The notes under the pieces: generated by a model
Databases searched by the model: none
Told to the model about the DNA's origin: nothing
What the model saw: only the letters and a program-made list of their open reading frames with translations
In this document: positions 6,388-13,184 of the stretch, piece by piece
How the letters are laid out: the number at the start of each line of letters is the position of its first letter
How positions within the stretch are numbered: the stretch's first letter is position 1
Position numbers and translations under genes: made by a program
Source of the DNA: Deltaproteobacteria bacterium
GTDB taxonomy: Bacteria; Desulfobacterota; Deferrimicrobia; Deferrimicrobiales; Deferrimicrobiaceae
Reading direction: 5' to 3'
DNA length: 13,745 nucleotides
Assembly (NCBI GenBank): GCA_025357175.1
Contig: JANXPS010000121.1
Span: 1 to 13,745, forward strand

Positions 6388-7131
6388 ATGCGACTGAAAG
6401 ACAAGGTTGTCCTCGTCACGGGGTCCGCAAGGGGAATCGGCAAGGCAATCGCCGACCGGTTCGCCGAAGAAGGGGCCATACCCGTCATCAGTGACGTGGC
6501 CAATGAGGGAGCCGCCCGCGAGACGCTTGCTGCAATCGAGGCGCGCGGGGGCAAAGGACTTGTGAGCATGTTCGACGTGAGCGATTCGGCCCAGGTCGAT
6601 CGGGCGGTTTCCGAGGTCATGGCAGCTTTCGGTCGCATCGACATCCTCGTCAACAACGCAGGCATTACCCGGGACAACCTCATGATGCGGATGTCCGAGG
6701 ACGACTTCGACCTCGTCTATCGCGTCCACCTCAAGGGGACTTTCCTCCTGACAAAGGTCGTTTCCCGCATCATGATGAAGCAGCGTTACGGACGGATCAT
6801 CAACATGAGTTCCGTCGTCGGAGTCATGGGGAACGCGGGGCAGGCCAACTACTCCGCCATGAAGGCGGGGATCATCGGCCTCACGAAATCCGCAGCGAAG
6901 GAACTGGCCGCCCGGAACATCACGGTTAATGCGATCGCCCCGGGTTTCATCAACACACCGATGACGGAGGCGCTGCCCGAGGCCGTCCAGAAGGCATTCC
7001 TGGCGGCGATCCCCCTGGGTCGCTACGCGGAACCGAAGGAAGTCGCGGATCTCGCCCTCTTCCTCGCATCCGACGAGGCGGCCTACATCACGGGCCAGGC
7101 GATAGGGATCAATGGCGGGCTTTACATGTAA
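6388..7131 (+). CDS. fabG: 3-oxoacyl-ACP reductase
   Basis: A 247-residue short-chain dehydrogenase that reduces beta-ketoacyl-ACP with NADPH, the first reduction of each elongation cycle. The cofactor motif TGSARGIG (11-18), NNAG (89-92), Ser142, Tyr155 and Lys159 (in NYSAMKAG) and the C-terminal GGLYM are all present. The fourth member of the usual SDR tetrad, Asn (Asn110 in E. coli FabG, motif NLSS), is His114 here (VHLKG, codon CAC at 6727-6729). The ATG at 6388 follows GGGGGG and gives the standard N-terminus; an extension to 6220 would overlap fabD heavily and is rejected. Gap to fabD is 25 bp. Confidence 0.96.
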   Translation: MRLKDKVVLVTGSARGIGKAIADRFAEEGAIPVISDVANEGAARETLAAIEARGGKGLVSMFDVSDSAQVDRAVSEVMAAFGRIDILVNNAGITRDNLMMRMSEDDFDLVYRVHLKGTFLLTKVVSRIMMKQRYGRIINMSSVVGVMGNAGQANYSAMKAGIIGLTKSAAKELAARNITVNAIAPGFINTPMTEALPEAVQKAFLAAIPLGRYAEPKEVADLALFLASDEAAYITGQAIGINGGLYM

Positions 7132-7167
7132 CAATACACTCCCAATATGGGAAGGAGGGGTTAAACA

Positions 7168-7401
7168 ATGTCTATTGAACAGAAAGTCAAGGAAATCGTA
7201 GCAGAGCAACTCGAACGAGATATCAATGAGGTGACCACCGCGGCCTCGTTCGTCGACGACCTGGGCGCCGACTCGCTCGATATCGTCGAACTCGTCATGA
7301 AGATGGAAGAAGAGTTCGAGATCGAAATCCCCGACGAAGAAGCCGAGAAGATCAAGACCGTCAAGAACGTCGTCGATTACATCCAGGCGAACAAAAAATA
7401 A
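7168..7401 (+). CDS. acpP: Acyl carrier protein
   Basis: A 77-residue, strongly acidic carrier that holds growing acyl chains on a 4'-phosphopantetheine arm. The attachment serine is Ser36 in GADSLDIVE. The four-helix pattern, including EEEFEIEIPDEEAEKI, is typical. The ATG has a strong Shine-Dalgarno (AAGGAGGGG, about 7 bases upstream). It lies between fabG and fabF as in E. coli. A GC-rich hairpin follows before fabF and could give acpP higher expression than the next gene, as expected of an abundant protein (inference). Confidence 0.98.
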   Translation: MSIEQKVKEIVAEQLERDINEVTTAASFVDDLGADSLDIVELVMKMEEEFEIEIPDEEAEKIKTVKNVVDYIQANKK

Positions 7402-7421
7402 AGTCGAACACGAAACGGATG

Positions 7422-7447
7422 GCGGGCGCTCCATACGGGGCGCCCGC
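7422..7447 (+). terminator. GC-rich hairpin between acpP and fabF; possible attenuator
   Basis: GCGGGCGCTCC and GGGGCGCCCGC pair over 11 bp (one G-U) around an ATAC loop, a very stable stem. The only T-run (GTTTTG, 7456-7461) starts about nine bases after the stem, so it is not a textbook intrinsic terminator. It may cause partial termination, pausing or mRNA stabilisation of the acpP end. It occupies most of the 73-bp gap between acpP and fabF, the widest gap in the plus-strand operon. Confidence 0.5.
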
Positions 7448-7474
7448 GGTGTCCGGTTTTGTACGGGGGTGGTC

Positions 7475-8713
7475 ATGCGCAAAGTCGTCGTCACGGGAAT
7501 CGGAGCCGTATCGCCTCTCGGAATCGGGGTAAAGCCGACCTGGGAAGGGATTCTTTCGGGAAAGTCGGGCGTGGGTCTCATCACAAAATTCGATACGACC
7601 AACTTCCCGGTCAAGGTCGCGGCCGAAGTCAAAGGTTTCGATCCCGAGGTGTTCATCGACAAGAAAGAATGCAAGCGGATGGATCCGTTCATCCACTACG
7701 CCATGTCGGCCGCAGCAATGGCGGTGGAGGATTCCAGGCTTGTCATCGACGAAGCGCTGGCGCCCAAGACGGGCGTCTACATCGGGAGCGGCCTTGGCGG
7801 GCTCACCACGCTCGAAAAGTACCATCAGGCCTATCTTGAAGGCGGCGTAAAAAAGATCAGCCCGTTCTTCATCACGATGCTCATCACCAACCTGGCTCCG
7901 GGCCAGATCGCGATGCGGTACGGCGCCAAAGGCCCGAACATCGCTACATCGACGGCCTGCGCCGCATCGAGCCACGCGATCGGCGAGGGGTTTCACGCGA
8001 TCCGGAACGGAATCTGCGACGCGGTCATCGCGGGCGGATCCGAAGCCACGATCACGCCCCTGGGAATGGGGGGGTTCGTCGTCATGAAGGCGCTGTCCAC
8101 TCGCAACGACGATCCGGCCACGGCTTCGCGGCCGTTCGACAACGACCGGGACGGCTTCGTCATGGGCGAGGGATCGGCCATCCTGATTCTCGAGGAACTC
8201 GAGCACGCAAAAAAACGCGGGGCCAGGATCTATGCCGAGGTCTGCGGATACGGCGCAACGGCCGACGCCTACCACATCACTTCTCCCGCTCCAGGCGGAG
8301 AAGGCGCTGTGCGTTGCATGAAGGCCGCGATCGCAGATGCGGGCATCGGCGTCGACGACGTCGACTACATCAATGCCCACGGCACCTCGACTCCGCTCAA
8401 CGACCTTTACGAAACCATGGCGATCAAGTCGGTCTTCGGTGAAAGGGCGCGAAAGATTCCCATCAGTTCGACCAAGTCGATGACCGGACACCTCCTTGGA
8501 GCATCCGGCGCCCTGGAAGGGCTGTTTTCCTCCCTGTCCCTCCACGAAGGGGTCATTCCTCCGACGCTGAACCACACCACACCCGATCCGGAGTGCGATC
8601 TCGACTACGTGACCGAAGGCGCGCGCAAGCAGGCGCTTCGATACGTCCTGTCGAATTCTTTCGGTTTCGGCGGCACCAATTCCTGCCTGCTCTTCGGCCG
8701 TTTTGATGGCTGA
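7475..8713 (+). CDS. fabF: Beta-ketoacyl-ACP synthase II (KAS II)
   Basis: A 412-residue elongation condensing enzyme joining acyl-ACP with malonyl-ACP. The Cys-His-His site is complete: Cys162 in STACAASSHA, His302 in NAHGTSTPLND and His339 in KSMTGHLLGASG, with Lys334. The C-terminal SFGFGGTN is also seen. The ATG at 7475 is preferred because MRKVVVTGIG is the family N-terminus and GGGGG sits 5 bases before it; a GTG two codons upstream (7469) would bury that Shine-Dalgarno. The last 8 bases overlap rpiB. No fabA or fabB is in the window, so how unsaturated chains are made is unknown. Confidence 0.96.
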   Translation: MRKVVVTGIGAVSPLGIGVKPTWEGILSGKSGVGLITKFDTTNFPVKVAAEVKGFDPEVFIDKKECKRMDPFIHYAMSAAAMAVEDSRLVIDEALAPKTGVYIGSGLGGLTTLEKYHQAYLEGGVKKISPFFITMLITNLAPGQIAMRYGAKGPNIATSTACAASSHAIGEGFHAIRNGICDAVIAGGSEATITPLGMGGFVVMKALSTRNDDPATASRPFDNDRDGFVMGEGSAILILEELEHAKKRGARIYAEVCGYGATADAYHITSPAPGGEGAVRCMKAAIADAGIGVDDVDYINAHGTSTPLNDLYETMAIKSVFGERARKIPISSTKSMTGHLLGASGALEGLFSSLSLHEGVIPPTLNHTTPDPECDLDYVTEGARKQALRYVLSNSFGFGGTNSCLLFGRFDG

Positions 8714-9185
8714 CGCCCCGACGGGGTCAAAGCCCCGCGTCGTCGTTGCATCGGACCATGCCGGCGTCGAGATCAAGCTGGCGATCCTCGAGGCGGTCGC
8801 CGCCGACGGATTCCCCGTCGAGGATCTGGGGCCCGAAACCACCGAGTCGGTCGACTATCCCGATTTCGCCGAAGCGGTCGGCAATCGTGTCGCGGAAGGA
8901 ACGGCATCCTTCGGCGTCCTGGTTTGCGGGACCGGGATCGGCATATCGATCGCTGCAAACAAGATCCCGGGGATCCGCGCCGCGATCCTTTACGACGATA
9001 CCGCCGCCCGCTTCGCCCGCATTCATAACGACGCCAACGTCGCGGTCTTCGGGGCGCGCACCATGACCGTGGACCAGATCGTGTCCCGTCTGCGCATCTT
9101 CCTCAACGAACCATTCGAGGGAGGGCGCCACGCGAAACGCGTCGAAAAAATATCGCAACTCGAGAACAAGCCCCCTCGCCCCTAG
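8706..9185 (+). CDS. rpiB: Ribose-5-phosphate isomerase B
   Basis: A 159-residue RpiB/LacAB-family enzyme converting ribulose 5-phosphate and ribose 5-phosphate in the pentose phosphate pathway. The motif ASDHAG (15-20) and the anion-binding loop VCGTGIGISIAANK with the catalytic cysteine Cys74 are present, and His107 in RIHND matches the second catalytic residue. Length is slightly above the E. coli protein because of tails at both ends. The ATG at 8706 overlaps the end of fabF by 8 bp and has no clear Shine-Dalgarno, which suggests translation coupled to fabF; a TTG one codon earlier is a weaker alternative. Its product feeds nucleotide and riboflavin precursors made by the downstream genes. 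Confidence 0.95.
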   Translation: MADAPTGSKPRVVVASDHAGVEIKLAILEAVAADGFPVEDLGPETTESVDYPDFAEAVGNRVAEGTASFGVLVCGTGIGISIAANKIPGIRAAILYDDTAARFARIHNDANVAVFGARTMTVDQIVSRLRIFLNEPFEGGRHAKRVEKISQLENKPPRP

Positions 9186-9197
9186 GGCTTGAAACCC

Positions 9198-9203
9198 AAG
9201 GAG
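9198..9203 (+). promoter_or_regulatory. Shine-Dalgarno that sets the glyA start
   Basis: AAGGAG lies 9 bases before ATG 9213. This decides against a TTG at 9189, which lies upstream of the Shine-Dalgarno and has no support. Confidence 0.8.
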
Positions 9204-9212
9204 ATCCGCTGC

Positions 9213-10478
9213 ATGTCAATCCTCAAGTCGGCCGACCCCGAAATCTACGACATCATTCGCCGCGAAACCGAGCGACAGTCCCATCGACTCGAATTGATCG
9301 CTTCCGAAAATTTCGTCAGCGAGGCGGTCCTTGAAGCGACCGGGTCCACGCTGACCAACAAGTATGCGGAAGGGTATCCGGGGAAGCGCTACTACGGCGG
9401 TTGCGAGTTTGTCGACATGGCCGAAGAGCTTGCAATCGAGCGGGCCAAGAAACTGTTCGGGGCCGACCACGTCAACGTACAGCCCCACTCCGGCTCGCAG
9501 GCCAACATGGCCGTCTACATGTCGGTTCTCTCCCCGGGGGACACGATCATGGGCATGAACCTGTCGCACGGCGGCCACCTGACACACGGAAGTCCCGTCA
9601 ACTTTTCGGGCAAGCTCTATAATGTGGTCCCTTATGGCGTGAAGGAAGACACCGAGACGATCGACTACGACCAGGTCCGCGACCTCGCGAAAACGCACAA
9701 CCCGAAGATGATCGTCGTCGGCGCATCCGCCTATCCGCGCATCATCGATTTCCCGGCGTTCCGCGCCATTGCCGACGAAGTCGGCGCCATGGTCATGGTG
9801 GACATCGCTCATATCGCCGGGCTCATAGCGGCCGGCGAGCACCCCAGCCCGGTCCCCTTCGCGGAGTTCGTCACGACCACAACCCACAAGACGTTGCGGG
9901 GGCCGCGGTCGGGCATGATCATGTGCCGCGAAGACATGGCCAAGAAACTCAACTCCGCCATCTTCCCGGGAATCCAGGGCGGCCCGCTGATGCACGTCAT
10001 CGCGGCAAAGGCCGTCGCATTCAAGGAAGCCATGACCCCGGAATTCAAAAGCTACCAGCAGCAGGTCGTCAGGAACGCCGCGGCGATGGCGGCAGCCCTG
10101 GTCGGTCGCGGCTTCCGGCTGGTATCCGGCGGGACCGAAAACCACCTCATGCTTGTCAACCTCAAGGAAAGCGAACTGACGGGCAAGGAAGCCGAGGGCG
10201 CTCTCGAAAAGGTCGGCATCACAGTCAACAAGAACACCGTCCCGTTCGAAACCCGCAGCCCATTCGTGACCAGCGGAGTTCGCCTCGGCACTCCGGCCTG
10301 TTCGACCCGGGGCATGAAGGAAACCGAATTCTCGAAAATCGGCGGCCTGATCGCGGACGTCCTGACGGCTCCGTCCGACTCGGTTGTCGCGGCCCGCGTC
10401 TCATCGGAAGTCCGGTCCATCTGCGACGCGTTCCCGCTCTACCCCGGTCGCCTGGCCCAATACGCCAAGGAGAGGTAG
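9213..10478 (+). CDS. glyA: Serine hydroxymethyltransferase
   Basis: A 421-residue PLP enzyme that converts serine and tetrahydrofolate to glycine and 5,10-methylene-tetrahydrofolate, the main source of one-carbon units. The PLP lysine is Lys226 in TTTTHKTLRGPR. Other family segments are LELIASENFVS (27-37), YAEGYPGKRYYGG (51-63), PHSGSQAN (91-98) and VDIAHIAGL (197-205). Length is normal for bacterial GlyA. The gap from rpiB is 27 bp. The end of the gene carries the Shine-Dalgarno of the next gene. Confidence 0.97.
   Translation: MSILKSADPEIYDIIRRETERQSHRLELIASENFVSEAVLEATGSTLTNKYAEGYPGKRYYGGCEFVDMAEELAIERAKKLFGADHVNVQPHSGSQANMAVYMSVLSPGDTIMGMNLSHGGHLTHGSPVNFSGKLYNVVPYGVKEDTETIDYDQVRDLAKTHNPKMIVVGASAYPRIIDFPAFRAIADEVGAMVMVDIAHIAGLIAAGEHPSPVPFAEFVTTTTHKTLRGPRSGMIMCREDMAKKLNSAIFPGIQGGPLMHVIAAKAVAFKEAMTPEFKSYQQQVVRNAAAMAAALVGRGFRLVSGGTENHLMLVNLKESELTGKEAEGALEKVGITVNKNTVPFETRSPFVTSGVRLGTPACSTRGMKETEFSKIGGLIADVLTAPSDSVVAARVSSEVRSICDAFPLYPGRLAQYAKER
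10467..10472 (+). promoter_or_regulatory. Shine-Dalgarno that sets the TTG start of dCMP deaminase
   Basis: AAGGAG inside the last codons of glyA lies 7 bases before TTG 10480. This supports TTG over the downstream ATG at 10516, which would remove the conserved W-D-x-Y-F segment. Confidence 0.75.
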
Positions 10479-10479
10479 G

Positions 10480-10941
10480 TTGCAACGCGACCGTCCGGAC
10501 TGGGACACCTACTTCATGGACATGGCCAAGCTGGCGGCGAGGCGTTCGACCTGCCTTCGCCGTGCGGTCGGCGCCGTGCTCGTCAAGGAACGCCGCCTGC
10601 TGGCAACCGGCTATAACGGGGTGCCCACAGGCGTCACCCACTGCGAGGTCGCAGGCTGCCTTCGGGATAAGCTCAACGTGCCTTCCGGCGAACGCCACGA
10701 ACTATGTCGCGGTTTGCATGCCGAGCAGAACGCAATCCTCCAGGCCGCCCTTCACGGGGTGTCCATCAAGGAGTCCTCGCTTTACTGCACGAACCTGCCT
10801 TGCATCATCTGTGCGAAGATGCTCATCAACGCGGGGGTTCGCCGCATCGTCTATCTCGAGGGTTACGCCGATGTCCTGGCCGGAGAGATGCTCGAAGAGG
10901 TCGGAATGGAACTTGTCAGGATGGTGGAGCCCGCATCTTGA
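10480..10941 (+). CDS. dCMP deaminase (ComEB-like cytidine/deoxycytidylate deaminase)
   Basis: A 153-residue zinc deaminase of the dCMP deaminase type, expected to turn dCMP into dUMP, the substrate of thymidylate synthase. The zinc site is H80-A-E82 in GLHAEQNAI together with C108-II-C111 in LPCIICAK; Glu82 is the proton shuttle. The N-terminal PDWDTYFMDMAKL and STCLRRAVGAV (23-33) match the dCMP deaminase branch rather than tRNA or guanine deaminases. The start is TTG at 10480, one base after the glyA stop. The final TGA overlaps the nrdR start (TTGA). Substrate is inferred from the family and the neighbours. Confidence 0.9.
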   Translation: MQRDRPDWDTYFMDMAKLAARRSTCLRRAVGAVLVKERRLLATGYNGVPTGVTHCEVAGCLRDKLNVPSGERHELCRGLHAEQNAILQAALHGVSIKESSLYCTNLPCIICAKMLINAGVRRIVYLEGYADVLAGEMLEEVGMELVRMVEPAS

Positions 10942-11414
10942 AATGCCCGTTGTGCGGACACATCGACAACAAGGTGGTCGATTCCCGTACGGGGAAGGAT
11001 GCCGACGTCATCCGGCGTCGGCGGGAATGCCTGGCCTGCCGCAACCGCTTCACCACCTACGAAAGGGTCGAGGATGAATTCCCGCTGGTCGTGAAACGCG
11101 ACGGACGCAGGGAGATGTTCGACCGTCAGAAGATATTCAACGGCATCATGAAGGCATGCGAGAAGCGCCCGGTGGGCTATGCAACCGTCGAAAAGGTCGT
11201 CGATACGCTGCAGGCGGAACTCCAGTCTTCCGGAGAGAAAGAAATCGACTCGGTCAGGATCGGCGAACGTGTGATGGCCGAATTGCTCCGGATCGACGAT
11301 GTGGCCTATGTCCGGTTTGCCTCCGTCTACAGGCAGTTCAAGGATGCCAACCAGTTCGTTGACGAAATCCGTGCATTGATCACCGAATCTTCCGAGCGAA
11401 AAACCAGGCACTAG
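10938..11414 (+). CDS. nrdR: Transcriptional repressor NrdR
   Basis: A 158-residue ATP/dATP-sensing repressor of ribonucleotide reductase genes. A zinc ribbon C3-PL-C6...C31-LA-C34 opens the protein, followed by the RNRFTTYERVE segment and an ATP-cone domain at about residues 49-139. The start is TTG at 10938, sharing bases with the stop of the deaminase; GGAG at 10926-10929 is a suitably spaced Shine-Dalgarno, and the resulting MKCPLCG N-terminus is the family standard. I see no NrdR-box palindrome near the gene, so its targets are elsewhere. The nrdR-ribD adjacency is common in bacteria. Confidence 0.96.
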   Translation: MKCPLCGHIDNKVVDSRTGKDADVIRRRRECLACRNRFTTYERVEDEFPLVVKRDGRREMFDRQKIFNGIMKACEKRPVGYATVEKVVDTLQAELQSSGEKEIDSVRIGERVMAELLRIDDVAYVRFASVYRQFKDANQFVDEIRALITESSERKTRH

Positions 11415-11424
11415 AGAAATCCCG

Positions 11425-12534
11425 ATGTTTCCCGACAACGCGTTCATGGAACTGGCCCATCGTCTGGCAGGGAAAGGCGTCGGAAAGACGTCGCCCAATC
11501 CGGCTGTCGGGGCGGTCCTCGTGAAAGACGGCCTGATCGTCGGGAGCGGCTGGCACCGTGCCGCCGGCTTGCCGCACGCCGAGGTCGAAGCAATCCTTTC
11601 AGCCGGAGCCAGGTCACGGGGCGCCGATCTGTACGTCACGCTCGAGCCCTGTTCCCATTACGGAAAAACCGGCCCGTGCGTCGAGGCGATTTTGGCCGCG
11701 GGAATTCGCCGGGTGGCCGCGTCGATGGAAGATCCCAATCCCCTCGTTTCAGGCAGCGGGTTCAGGGCGCTTAGGGCCGCCGGCATCGAAGTCCATGCCG
11801 GTCTCATGGAAAACGAGGCACGGTCGCTGAATCTCGGCTGGATTCACTGGATCGCGACCGGACGTCCGTTCGTTACCCTTAAACTTGCAACCTCCCTCGA
11901 CGGGCAGATCGCCGGATCCACCGGGGAGTCGAGATGGGTTACGGGAGAGAAGTCGAGGTTGCGAGTCCATCGGATGCGTGCGGAAAACGACGCCGTGCTC
12001 ATTGGTGGGGAAACCGCGATTATGGATGATCCGCTGCTGACCTGTCGAATCCGGGGCCGCCGGAGTCCGGTGCGGGTCGTCGTGACCTCCCGCCTCGATA
12101 AATTGCACGGATTGCGGATGTTTTCGGATCCTTCGGCGAAAAACATCGTGATCCATTCGGCACCCGGTTCGAGTCCTTCCGCAAGACGGCTCGAGGATGC
12201 GGGTGCCGATGTCGTTTCCATCCCTGGCGTAAACGGCACCATTCCACCTGAGGCGATACTCTCCGCGCTGGCGGAGAGGGGAATCGCGACGCTCCTCGTC
12301 GAAGGGGGTGGCAAGATTGCGGGAACCTTCCTTCGGGACGGTTCGGTCGACCGCCTGGTCATGTTCATGGCCCCGGTCATGTTCGGCGAAGCGGTTCGTT
12401 CCGTCTCGGGATGGGCCGCGTCGACCCCTGCTGAAGGCCGCCGGTTTTCAATATCCCGCATTCGGAAAATGGGGGATGATCTGATGGTTGAAGCGTTGCC
12501 GGTACAACCGACCGTCTCGAAGGAAGTGCGCTGA
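11425..12534 (+). CDS. ribD: Bifunctional riboflavin biosynthesis deaminase/reductase RibD
   Basis: A 369-residue enzyme carrying out the second and third steps of riboflavin synthesis: deamination of the diaminopyrimidinone intermediate, then NADPH-dependent reduction of the ribose side chain. The N-terminal deaminase domain (about 1-145) has H51-A-E53 and the zinc cysteines C76 and C85 in PCSHYGKTGPC. The reductase domain begins near PFVTLKLATSLDGQI (148-162) and includes LLVEGGG. Length is normal. The ATG at 11425 has only a weak AGAG Shine-Dalgarno ten bases after the nrdR stop, suggesting coupling. The last base overlaps ribE (TGATG). There is no room for an FMN riboswitch in front of it. 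Confidence 0.96.
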   Translation: MFPDNAFMELAHRLAGKGVGKTSPNPAVGAVLVKDGLIVGSGWHRAAGLPHAEVEAILSAGARSRGADLYVTLEPCSHYGKTGPCVEAILAAGIRRVAASMEDPNPLVSGSGFRALRAAGIEVHAGLMENEARSLNLGWIHWIATGRPFVTLKLATSLDGQIAGSTGESRWVTGEKSRLRVHRMRAENDAVLIGGETAIMDDPLLTCRIRGRRSPVRVVVTSRLDKLHGLRMFSDPSAKNIVIHSAPGSSPSARRLEDAGADVVSIPGVNGTIPPEAILSALAERGIATLLVEGGGKIAGTFLRDGSVDRLVMFMAPVMFGEAVRSVSGWAASTPAEGRRFSISRIRKMGDDLMVEALPVQPTVSKEVR

Positions 12535-13169
12535 TGTTCACAGGGCTGATCGAAACCGTCGGAACCGTCGCTTCGGTCGACAAGCACGGAAGCGGGGCGG
12601 TCATTTGCGTGAAGACGGCGCTTCCGCTGGACGAAATCTCGTTGGGGGAATCGATCTCGGTTTCCGGGGCGTGCCTGACGGTGACGTCGAAAGCCACGGA
12701 CCGCATCACGGCCGACGTGTCCGCCGAAACGCTCATGCGAACGACCATAGGCGGGAAAAAAGCCGGTGATCGCGTGAATCTCGAACGCGCTCTTCCCCTG
12801 AACGCGCGACTGGGGGGACATCTGGTCTACGGCCATGTCGACGGAACGGGGTCCATAAGGGAATCGAAGGCCGCCGCGGGCAGCCGGGTATTCCATATCC
12901 GTGCCGATGCCAATATAATGAAATATCTTGTTATCAAGGGTTCGGTTGCCGTGGACGGCGTTTCCCTGACCGTCAGCGCCGTTCGTCCGGATGGGTTCGA
13001 AGTCGCCCTCATCCCACTGACTCTCGAGTGGACCACCTTCGGGACCCTGAAACCGGGGGACCCTGTCAATATCGAAACAGACATCATCGGTAAATATGTC
13101 CACAAATTCATGGGGCGCGAAGATTCCGGCGTCTCACTCGACTTTCTCAAGGAACACGGATTTGCATAA
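12534..13169 (+). CDS. ribE: Riboflavin synthase (alpha chain)
   Basis: A 211-residue enzyme that dismutates two molecules of 6,7-dimethyl-8-ribityllumazine to riboflavin. Two lumazine-binding repeats are visible, about 1-97 and 98-195. Each carries the same core (SVSGACLTV at 42-50, AVDGVSLTV at 139-147), and the first begins with the invariant MFTGLIE. Length is normal. The ATG shares one base with the ribD stop, so translation is probably coupled. The gene is called ribC in E. coli and ribE in most other naming schemes. Confidence 0.96.
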   Translation: MFTGLIETVGTVASVDKHGSGAVICVKTALPLDEISLGESISVSGACLTVTSKATDRITADVSAETLMRTTIGGKKAGDRVNLERALPLNARLGGHLVYGHVDGTGSIRESKAAAGSRVFHIRADANIMKYLVIKGSVAVDGVSLTVSAVRPDGFEVALIPLTLEWTTFGTLKPGDPVNIETDIIGKYVHKFMGREDSGVSLDFLKEHGFA

Positions 13170-13184
13170 CAAGGGGCTGCAATC

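Noticed and set aside
7132..7167. Separate acpP promoter in the fabG-acpP gap
   Set aside because: Candidate boxes (TTTACA, TACACT) cannot be paired at a normal spacing with good matches; a 5-bp stem (TCCCA/TGGGA) there is too weak to call.
6370..8842. Two long minus-strand open frames opposite fabG, acpP and fabF
   Set aside because: Both are shadows of intact genes with complete catalytic motifs on the plus strand.
9185..9212. Glycine riboswitch before glyA
   Set aside because: The 27-bp gap is far too short and shows only a Shine-Dalgarno.
9923..11077. Plus-strand 384-codon frame overlapping glyA, dCMP deaminase and nrdR
   Set aside because: Arg/Pro/Ser-rich out-of-frame translation across three genes that each have full family motifs.
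11400..11424. FMN riboswitch before ribD
   Set aside because: Only ten bases separate nrdR and ribD, and no conserved RFN element is visible there or before ribB.
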